Positions 6,700 to 11,978 of a DNA stretch of 11,978 nucleotides are shown here, in pieces. Below the pieces are notes generated by a model. It was not told where the DNA came from, ran no database searches, and saw only the letters and a list, made by a program, of their open reading frames with translations. Within the stretch, counting starts at the first letter, position 1. Every line of letters starts with the position of its first letter. The position numbers and the translations under genes are program-made. Origin of the DNA: Dehalococcoidia bacterium (GTDB taxonomy: Bacteria > Chloroflexota > Dehalococcoidia > Dehalococcoidales > Fen-1064); NCBI GenBank assembly GCA_030691775.1, contig JAUYDN010000177.1:1-11978 (forward strand). Direction: 5' to 3'.

Positions 6700-7875
6700 T
6701 TGTTTATTCAAAGAGCTTCAATAGCAGGATTCCGTAGTATAGTGCATTCGACGATAGGTAAGTGCGGGAAGGTCAATGTCCTATATGGAGAAAATAACGC
6801 CGGCAAATCGAATGTACTAGCTGCACTCGAAACATTGTTCAAGGTAGAAAAAGTAGAGGAGTTAGAGTCGCGGGTTGGGGGATTTATTAGGGGAGAGCTT
6901 TCTAACTTCGTTGATAACTTTACGTTAGGAACGAATGTGAAGCGAGGAAATATCATTAAGATAACCGCTCAAGTCGGACTTGATGATAACGACCTCGTGC
7001 GTATGCCAAAGTTTGATGCTTTCATAAAAGCAAATGGGATTTTTAAACGAGGTCACAACCAATGGGTAGTAGTTGAAGTTGAAGTAGAGTCCACAGGCCA
7101 TGCTTTAGCAAGAAGAACAGTTCGTAAGGCAGTCGTGAATAATCACGTTATGTTCGACTTTGAAAGTTCAGATAGGTATTTCCCGAATTTAAAAGTAGAC
7201 TCAAAGACACGTCTGGACGCAGGGGAGGAGGTATTTTCCTGCCTAATCAATTCTTTCGCTATAATTCGTGCAGAAAGGTTTCTCCGGAATGAAAAAGTTG
7301 AAGATGAAGCCCTATATCCGCTATTGCAGAATGGGTATTTTAAACGATTTCTACTTGAATTAAGCTTGAGTAGGGAACCTCGTTTCAAGGTCTTCGAAGA
7401 AATTGTAAAAAATATCAGTGCCAAACCTTTTAATTTTGGGCAAATTCGTCCAGTAGTTGAAGATGGGAACGTGGAACTGCTAGTCAAGGATAGCCAGGGG
7501 CGGGAACTCATGGTAGCGCGTGTCGGGACTGGAGTTCAACAAATTATAGTACTCGTTTCACACATTGCTTCCTCAAGCGCAAGGATAATAGGAATCGAGG
7601 AAATTGAACTTAACCTTTCACCTAGCCTTCAATATCGCCTGTTAGAATTACTCAAGGATATGGTTGGAAAAAGCCCAAATGTTATTGACCAGCTATTCAT
7701 CACTAGCCATAGTTACCATTTGAGCATGCGGGAAGATGTGTGTTTATATGCTGTCGCTAAGAATGATACAGGTGAAACCAACGTATCGTGGGGTCCTGCG
7801 GCGGTTTCTGGCTTGCGAAAACATTTTGATTTCGGGCTTTTCAAATTGCCGCGAACCAGAAGTTGGCGTTCATAG
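6700..7875 (+). CDS. AAA/ABC-type ATPase, OLD/RecF-like, without TOPRIM
   Basis: Encodes 391 residues from a TTG start. The N-terminus has the RecF/OLD style strand MFIQRASIAGFRSI and Walker A GENNAGKSN (30-38). A long insert (about 50-250) follows, then a signature-like RVGTGVQQIIVL (274-285), Walker B ARIIGIEEIELNLSPSLQ (294-311) and the switch FITSHS (333-338). The usual EEPE-x-hLHP of this family reads EEIE-x-NLSP here, so the proline and histidine are changed while both acidic residues remain. The protein ends about 50 residues after the switch region. There is no room for the C-terminal TOPRIM nuclease of OLD proteins, and no continuation in any frame before 8030. It probably hydrolyses ATP on binding DNA or a phage component and works with the GHKL partner, 25 bp upstream. 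Its exact role is unknown. Confidence 0.8.
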   Translation: MFIQRASIAGFRSIVHSTIGKCGKVNVLYGENNAGKSNVLAALETLFKVEKVEELESRVGGFIRGELSNFVDNFTLGTNVKRGNIIKITAQVGLDDNDLVRMPKFDAFIKANGIFKRGHNQWVVVEVEVESTGHALARRTVRKAVVNNHVMFDFESSDRYFPNLKVDSKTRLDAGEEVFSCLINSFAIIRAERFLRNEKVEDEALYPLLQNGYFKRFLLELSLSREPRFKVFEEIVKNISAKPFNFGQIRPVVEDGNVELLVKDSQGRELMVARVGTGVQQIIVLVSHIASSSARIIGIEEIELNLSPSLQYRLLELLKDMVGKSPNVIDQLFITSHSYHLSMREDVCLYAVAKNDTGETNVSWGPAAVSGLRKHFDFGLFKLPRTRSWRS

Positions 7876-8030
7876 GTTACGGCACTAGGCAATGCGAATC
7901 ATACGGCATTTATTAATGTTAGGTTCTCATGTGTTATTTACCACTTTAGACCGCGTTAAATAAACTTTGCCCCCCGCCCCCTCCATCCCTTAAACTAAAT
8001 TATCCTTTTCAATCCGGGAGATATTTATAC
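7876..8030. other. Right junction of the inserted region, no gene
   Basis: The first ~85 bp are AT-rich like the cassette. From about 7965 the composition changes to a C-rich run (CCCCCCGCCCCC) and host-like sequence leading to the DUF1015 gene. All frames contain stops, and I see no clear terminator, tRNA or repeat matching the left junction. The change of composition is the only mark of a boundary. Confidence 0.4.
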
Positions 8031-9344
8031 GTGGCTGATGTTCTGCCGTTCCGCGGCTTGCGTTACAATAAACCGGTGGTGAAAGACCTCTCGAAGGTCG
8101 TCTGCCCGCCGTATGACGTCATCTCCCCGGCATTTCACGAGGAGCTGAACCGGCGCAGCGACTTCAACTTCATCCGCATCGAGGACGCGAAGACCCTGCC
8201 GCAGGATACCGCCAGCGATAATAAATACACCCGTGCCTCCGCTACCCTCCAGCAGTGGTTAGCACAGGGCGTCCTTAAACCCGACCGCAGACCTGCTTTC
8301 TACCTGCACGACCACTATTTCACCCACCAGGGTACACAATGCGTAAGGCGGGGCATCATCACACGGGTGCGCCTCGAGGAGTGGGAAAGCGGCATCATCA
8401 AGCCCCACGAAGGCATCCTCGGTCCCGCCCGTGACGACCGGCTCAACCTGCTCTGGGCGCTTCAGGTCAATACCAGCCCGGTGCTTGCCATGTACGAAGA
8501 CCGGAGAAAACGGCTGGCGGGACTGCTCGATGGGCAGGAATCTCTCAAGCCCGTACTCGATGTAACCGTCCCTGAAGGCGATAGACACGTTGTACGGGCG
8601 GTTACCGGTACAGAAGTAAATGGTCAGGTTCATCACTTCTTTGAAGACCGTCCGTTGTATATCGCCGATGGTCACCACCGCTACACGAGTGCGCTCACCT
8701 ACCGGCGGGAGAAAATGTCCTGCACGCCCGGCGCCACGCCGGACGCCCCTTTCAATTTCGTCATGATTACGCTTGTCAGTTTCACCGACGCGGGACTCGT
8801 CATCCTGGCACCGCACCGTCTTATCCGCGGCTTGCGGCGGTCGGACATCGATGGGCTGGAAAACAGGCTCGCGGAGTTCTTCGAGATAGAGAGGCTGCCG
8901 CTGGGTGGGGCAGGTGTGTGGGAGAAAATAGATAGACTGATGGCGAAACCGGGGCCAGTACGTTTCGCCTGCCTGATGCCGGGTAACCACCACCTGCTCG
9001 TGTTAACCCTGCGTGAAGAAGCAGTTACCGCGCAGACGATGCCTCTCTTCCACAGCGAACTGTACCGCCAGCTGGATGTCAGTGTTATCGACCATATTAT
9101 CCTGGAGAAGATACTCGGGCTGGGGATTGGCGGCACCGACGAGACGAAAATCACCTACATGTACGACCGGCAGGATGCAGTGGACCGGGTGCTGAAGGGC
9201 GAGTACCAGCTTGCCTTCTTCCTTAAGCCGGTCAAACCGGAGCTAATCAAAGCCGTGGCGGACGCCGATGACAAGATGCCGCGCAAGTCCACCTACTTTT
9301 ACCCCAAAGCGCCGGCCGGGCTGGTGGTGAATACGCTTTATTAG
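8031..9344 (+). CDS. DUF1015-family protein
   Basis: Encodes 437 residues, the usual size of the DUF1015 family, which is widespread in anaerobic bacteria and archaea but has no established biochemical function. Family landmarks are the N-terminal PFRGLRYN, CPPYDVISP (25-33), KPHEGILGPARDDRLNLL (124-141) and especially IADGHHRYTSAL (211-222), whose His and Asp residues look like a ligand or metal site. No signal peptide or membrane segment is visible, so the protein should be cytoplasmic. The start is GTG at 8031, 10 nt after CGGGAG. It is transcribed away from ligA; without the inserted cassette the two would be ordinary divergent neighbours. Codon use is GC-rich like ligA and pth. Function remains unassigned. 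Confidence 0.9.
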   Translation: MADVLPFRGLRYNKPVVKDLSKVVCPPYDVISPAFHEELNRRSDFNFIRIEDAKTLPQDTASDNKYTRASATLQQWLAQGVLKPDRRPAFYLHDHYFTHQGTQCVRRGIITRVRLEEWESGIIKPHEGILGPARDDRLNLLWALQVNTSPVLAMYEDRRKRLAGLLDGQESLKPVLDVTVPEGDRHVVRAVTGTEVNGQVHHFFEDRPLYIADGHHRYTSALTYRREKMSCTPGATPDAPFNFVMITLVSFTDAGLVILAPHRLIRGLRRSDIDGLENRLAEFFEIERLPLGGAGVWEKIDRLMAKPGPVRFACLMPGNHHLLVLTLREEAVTAQTMPLFHSELYRQLDVSVIDHIILEKILGLGIGGTDETKITYMYDRQDAVDRVLKGEYQLAFFLKPVKPELIKAVADADDKMPRKSTYFYPKAPAGLVVNTLY

Positions 9345-9360
9345 CAGGGTGCTGAAAAAG

Positions 9361-9395
9361 CCCTCTTCCGTTCACTTCCCCCTTTTAAAAGAGGG
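9361..9395. repeat. Inverted repeat downstream of DUF1015
   Basis: CCCTCTT (9361-9367) pairs with AAGAGGG (9389-9395). It lies 17 bp after the DUF1015 stop and could be part of a terminator, though no T-tract follows. Confidence 0.4.
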
Positions 9396-9430
9396 ATACA
9401 GGGGGATTGGGATTCCGAAATCCCTCTCAA

Positions 9431-9451
9431 TCTCCCTTTGCGAAAGGGAGA
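9431..9451. terminator. Strong stem-loop in the convergent gap, possible terminator
   Basis: TCTCCCTTT - GCG - AAAGGGAGA is a perfect 9-bp stem with a 3-nt loop, between the convergent DUF1015 and SDR genes. The symmetry would let it act on either strand. A clean U-tract is missing, so it may instead be a repeat remnant. Confidence 0.4.
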
Positions 9452-9483
9452 GGAATCGCATCAAACCCCTTTTTCATCAACCT

Positions 9484-9511
9484 GTTAGCTATTAGCAGTT
9501 AGCTGTAAGCG
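9484..9511. repeat. Short tandem heptamer repeat
   Basis: Four units of 7 nt in a row: GTTAGCT, ATTAGCA, GTTAGCT, GTAAGCG. Units one and three are identical and the others differ at two to three positions. No coding meaning is apparent. Confidence 0.5.
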
Positions 9512-9563
9512 CTCAACTTTTTGAAATTAATTACTGGAATTTATTTGGAATTTGGTACTTGAT

Positions 9564-9581
9564 TCCCCGCCTTCGCGGGGA
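9564..9581. terminator. GC-rich stem-loop just beyond the SDR stop
   Basis: TCCCCGC - CTTC - GCGGGGA, a 7-bp perfect stem with a tetraloop, lies 14 bp past the 3' end of the minus-strand SDR gene. Position suits a terminator for that gene, but there is no T-run on either side, so the call is tentative. Confidence 0.4.
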
Positions 9582-9594
9582 CAAGGTTTGGGAT

Positions 9595-10350
9595 TTACGT
9601 CACGACTCCCCACCCCACCCCGAAATCGCTGGCATTCACAATCCTGCCCGTGAAACTGCCGTTCTGCGCCGCCAGCCAGACCACCGGCACGCCAACAATC
9701 GAAGGTTTGGGCAGTCGTTCCAGCATCTCCGCCGGCACTCTCAAAGCCATTCCCTCCGAGGCAATCATCCCTGGGTTGAGCTGGTTGACGGCGATGTTGT
9801 AATCAGCGATTTCCCCCGCCAGCTTGACCATCATCCGGTTAAGTGCCGCTTTGGTAGCGGAATAGATGTTATTGCGCGGGTGCGCGCTTTCCGCTAACCC
9901 GGAAGAAATATTGACGATGCTCCCGTTTTTTCTCTGCATCATGTGGGGCAGGACTGCCTGCGTGCACAGGAACGGACCGAGCACGTTCACCCGCCACAGG
10001 TTCTCGAAGTCCGCGACTTCGGTCTGCAGGAAGCTGGCGCCGTGGAGCACGCCGGCATTATTGACCAGGATATCGATGTTGCCACAAGTGGAAAGGGTCT
10101 TTTCGACCAGCCCTTTCACCTGTGCTTCGGAGGTGACATCACACACCATCGCAATCGCCTTCCCGCCGTTACTCTTGATTTCCCCGGCGGTCTTGTGGAT
10201 GGTGCCCGGCAGACGGGAGTCTTCCATCTCCGTCCGCGCCGCGACAACCACGTTTGCGCCAGCCTGAGCTAGCGCCAGGCAAATAGCCTTACCGATGCCG
10301 CGTGAGCCACCCGTTACGATAGCAGTTTTACCCGAAAGGTCGATACTCAT
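9595..10350 (-). CDS. SDR-family NAD(P)-dependent oxidoreductase (FabG-like)
   Basis: Encodes 251 residues, standard for a classical short-chain dehydrogenase/reductase. It has the cofactor loop TGGSRGIG (13-20), CDV around Asp71, the structural NNAG (97-100), Asn122, Ser150 in VNISSG, and the catalytic pair Tyr163/Lys167 in YSATK. The full Asn-Ser-Tyr-Lys tetrad is therefore present. Arg39 after the second strand suggests NADP(H) rather than NAD(H). It should reduce or oxidise a keto/hydroxy group in the cytoplasm. The FabG-like look (3-oxoacyl-ACP reductase) is the default, but acyl-CoA or secondary-alcohol substrates are as likely beside the crotonase-fold gene 270 bp upstream on the same strand. 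The ATG at 10350 has no strong ribosome site, and the gap upstream holds a large palindrome, so the two genes are probably separate transcripts. Confidence 0.88.
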   Translation of the reverse strand: MSIDLSGKTAIVTGGSRGIGKAICLALAQAGANVVVAARTEMEDSRLPGTIHKTAGEIKSNGGKAIAMVCDVTSEAQVKGLVEKTLSTCGNIDILVNNAGVLHGASFLQTEVADFENLWRVNVLGPFLCTQAVLPHMMQRKNGSIVNISSGLAESAHPRNNIYSATKAALNRMMVKLAGEIADYNIAVNQLNPGMIASEGMALRVPAEMLERLPKPSIVGVPVVWLAAQNGSFTGRIVNASDFGVGWGVVT

Positions 10351-10374
10351 GTTTTTGTACTTAACAATTTGTCA

Positions 10375-10390
10375 TGGCGCCGTGGCGCCA
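10375..10390. repeat. Perfect inverted repeat upstream of the SDR gene
   Basis: TGGCGC - CGTG - GCGCCA, 6-bp arms, 25 bp upstream of the SDR start codon. It could be an operator for that gene or a hairpin in its leader. Confidence 0.4.
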
Positions 10391-10413
10391 CCCACAAACA
10401 ATGAAAATGGAGG

Positions 10414-10549
10414 TGTCATTCTGGAGCCCTTCATAATCGCTCAGGGTAAACTCCGCGAAGAATCTCAGGGAGGGGCGATTTTCCCCCGCCACCAGATTCT
10501 TCGTCGTCCCGATAAAGTATAGGAGGATCGGGACTCCTCCAGAATGACA
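10414..10549. repeat. MITE-like element with 13-bp terminal inverted repeats
   Basis: A 136-bp element bounded by perfect inverted ends TGTCATTCTGGAG (10414-10426) and CTCCAGAATGACA (10537-10549). Inside is a second perfect pair, CGAAGAATCT (10456-10465) and AGATTCTTCG (10494-10503), closed by a GGGG/CCCC tip near 10472-10486. The whole can fold into one long hairpin. It has no coding capacity. Its right end resembles 682-702 and 11704-11722, so it is the best preserved of three relatives in this window. No flanking target duplication is evident. Confidence 0.75.
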
Positions 10550-10619
10550 AGATAGAGTCCATTTTCTTAGTAATTCAGTAATTTTTATTGCCTGGCTATT
10601 GGTACTTGGAATTTTCCTC

Positions 10620-11429
10620 CTACCTTCCTTTAAACTGCGGGGGTGGTTCCTTGTTCAGGAATGCACGCACACTTGCCTGGTGGTCCTCCGTCCCGAAGCA
10701 AATCCTCTGCGCCCACGTCTCCAGGTCGAGCTGTCGTGAAAGGTTCTCCAGCAAGCTCCGCCAGACCATCTTCTTGGTCAGTTCCAGTGAAAACGGCGGC
10801 TGTTTCGCTATCTTACCGGCCAGTTCCATCGCAGTATTCATCAGCTTATCGAGCGGCACCACATGGCTAACGATGCCCATCTCCTTCGCTTCAGCCGCGC
10901 CGATTATCTCGGCCGTGAACATCAGACGGAACGCGTTGGAAACACCCGCAATCAATGGCAGGTACATGGTCATACCGTAGTCGGGTACAAGACCGCGGGA
11001 AACCTGTGCCGCTCCGAAACGGGCAACATCAGCCGCAATCCGTATGTCACAGCTCAATGCTAGAGAAAGTCCGCCGCCGACGCACGGACCATTGATAGCC
11101 GCGATGACCGGCTTGTTCAGTTTCGGGAAGGCGTCCGCGTGGGGATAACCAATAGCTTGAATCGCGTCAAAGCGTGATGGGCTGGCCGTGGTTGTACCGC
11201 CGCCAACCGGGCGGACAGCCATCATAGATACATCTGCACCACTGCAGAAACCCCGTCCGGCACCGGTTACCACCACCACGCGCGTGTCATCGTCGCGGGC
11301 GAGGTCATCACTGAGCCGGTCGAGGCTCTGAGCCATTGCGCGCGAGAGGGCGTTCAGCTTTTGGGGTTGGTTCAACGTCACGAGGGCAATGTGGTCTTTC
11401 TTCTCCAGCAACAGGTCTTCGTATGCCAT
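10620..11429 (-). CDS. Enoyl-CoA hydratase/isomerase (crotonase) family protein
   Basis: Encodes 269 residues, normal for the crotonase superfamily. It shows the first oxyanion-hole segment GRGFCSGADVSMM (58-70) and the second, NGPCVGGGLSLALSCDIRIAA (113-132), which hold the CoA thioester. The two glutamates of classical enoyl-CoA hydratase appear replaced, by Gln142 and Arg169 in my alignment by eye. Asp150 in GLVPDYGMTMYLP sits where PaaG-type isomerases carry their catalytic aspartate (PDxGGTW.LP). A double-bond isomerase or related acyl-CoA enzyme is therefore likelier than a hydratase. The start is certain: AGGAGG lies five bases before the ATG at 11429. It is on the same strand as the SDR gene, 269 bp apart, hinting at a shared acyl-CoA pathway. 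The substrate is unknown. Confidence 0.88.
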   Translation of the reverse strand: MAYEDLLLEKKDHIALVTLNQPQKLNALSRAMAQSLDRLSDDLARDDDTRVVVVTGAGRGFCSGADVSMMAVRPVGGGTTTASPSRFDAIQAIGYPHADAFPKLNKPVIAAINGPCVGGGLSLALSCDIRIAADVARFGAAQVSRGLVPDYGMTMYLPLIAGVSNAFRLMFTAEIIGAAEAKEMGIVSHVVPLDKLMNTAMELAGKIAKQPPFSLELTKKMVWRSLLENLSRQLDLETWAQRICFGTEDHQASVRAFLNKEPPPQFKGR

Positions 11430-11468
11430 GTTTACCTCCTATGTATTTTCAATAAGACGATAGTAGGG

Positions 11469-11507
11469 GCGGGTAAAAACTGGTAAAACCAGCGGAAGCC
11501 CACCCGC
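11469..11507. repeat. Nested hairpin upstream of the crotonase gene
   Basis: GCGGGT (11469-11474) pairs with ACCCGC (11502-11507) around an inner CTGGT (11480-11484) / ACCAG (11488-11492) hairpin. It is 40 bp upstream of the crotonase start, and is either a repeat remnant or a leader structure. Confidence 0.45.
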
Positions 11508-11521
11508 AAGAAACCGTTCCT

Positions 11522-11560
11522 GGTGGGTTACGCACTCGATAAATCGAGGACTAACCCACC
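11522..11560. repeat. REP-like stem-loop (GGTGGGTTA family)
   Basis: GGTGGGTTA (11522-11530) and TAACCCACC (11552-11560) form perfect arms around a second perfect pair, CTCGAT (11535-11540) and ATCGAG (11543-11548). Short palindromes with this GGTGGGTTA core are familiar as dispersed intergenic repeats in many bacteria. No transposase is nearby. Confidence 0.65.
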
Positions 11561-11603
11561 CTACAACTTTGTGGTGCCTACATCCAGGGGTAACGACTTC
11601 CTC

Positions 11604-11727
11604 TGCCCTTCCCTGAGATTCTTCCCTCCGACTTCCTTCAACTCCGTTCAGGACAAGTCGCTCAGGGCAAGCTGCCGCCCTTCGTGATTGTTGGTGGAAC
11701 GGGCGTCTTCAGAATGACAAGTGAGAC
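11604..11727. repeat. Degenerate third member of the palindromic repeat family
   Basis: Pieces of the 10414-10549 element recur here in reduced form: CCTGAGATTCTTC near 11620, GCTCAGGGCAAG near 11652-11663, and CTTCAGAATGACAAGTGAGA at the right end (11708-11727). The arms no longer pair well, so it looks like an old, decayed copy. Confidence 0.45.
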
Positions 11728-11978
11728 TATTGTAGCATTTCTAGGCGTTGCTGTGGGGCATATTCGCCGTAATGATACTACGAAAGACGGGTAAAAAGAA
11801 AAGAAGCGGGGGGATATCGTGTCCGCGAGTCCCAGTTCAAAAAACTCACCTATCAAGTGAAAGACACCAGCACAAATAAGTTTTTCCTCTCCCCCCAAGG
11901 GCTTTGCCTTAAAAGTCGAGTGACCTTGTCACCCTGACCCCCTCTGGTGGGGAGAAAGGGGGGGTTGACTATTGAAAT
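11728..11978. other. Terminal stretch with no supportable gene
   Basis: A minus-strand open frame of 78 codons (11898-11662) crosses this area, but it overlaps a repeat, has no family resemblance and low-complexity composition, so I do not call it. The end is rich in C-runs and G-runs. The gene upstream of the crotonase lies beyond the window. Confidence 0.5.

Noticed and set aside
6700..7875. PARIS (AriA) or Gabija (GajA) assignment for the AAA ATPase
   Set aside because: No AriB/DUF4435 partner, no TOPRIM half and no UvrD-like helicase beside it.
8259..8993. 244-codon minus-strand open frame inside DUF1015
   Set aside because: Shadow of the DUF1015 gene, which has all family landmarks on the other strand.
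11662..11898. 78-codon minus-strand open frame near the right edge
   Set aside because: Overlaps a decayed repeat, no family resemblance, no good ribosome site, biased composition.

Overview
The window looks like a piece of a moderately GC-rich bacterial chromosome carrying a compact AT-richer insertion. The housekeeping genes, their mixed GTG/TTG starts and the scattered intergenic palindromes (shared 'ggactcctcc..gatgaca' type ends) would fit an anaerobic Chloroflexota/Dehalococcoidia-like genome. That placement rests on general resemblance only, with no marker gene to confirm it.

Left part (1-3440). The 3' end of a molybdate/tungstate-type ABC transporter ATPase (1-579, +) converges on a two-gene minus-strand operon, ligA (3395-1341) then pth (1366-737). 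These two overlap by 26 bp. The convergent gap 580-736 holds a palindromic repeat.

Inserted region (about 3441-7960). Upstream of ligA lies a disordered junction: a small basic 53-aa ORF (3524-3685), then a second, truncated copy of the ligA promoter and first ~43 codons (about 3694-3866), in the same orientation as ligA. Beyond it are three tightly spaced plus-strand genes of lower GC: a D12-class adenine DNA methyltransferase (4000-5076), a MORC/MutL-like GHKL ATPase (5097-6674) and an ABC/OLD-like AAA ATPase without a TOPRIM domain (6700-7875). Gaps between them are 20 and 25 bp, and an extended -10 promoter plus a 13-bp palindrome sit just before the first. The layout is that of a horizontally acquired defence cassette. 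I infer that the methylase marks host DNA and the two ATPases sense or act on foreign DNA, but no nuclease domain is recognisable. This is the most interesting part of the window.

Right part (7960-11978). Host-like sequence resumes with a DUF1015-family gene (8031-9344, +). It converges on two separately placed minus-strand genes, an SDR oxidoreductase (10350-9595) and a crotonase-fold protein (11429-10620) whose active-site residues look isomerase-like rather than hydratase-like. The intergenic gaps are full of hairpins and MITE-like repeats. The last 250 bp show no supportable gene.
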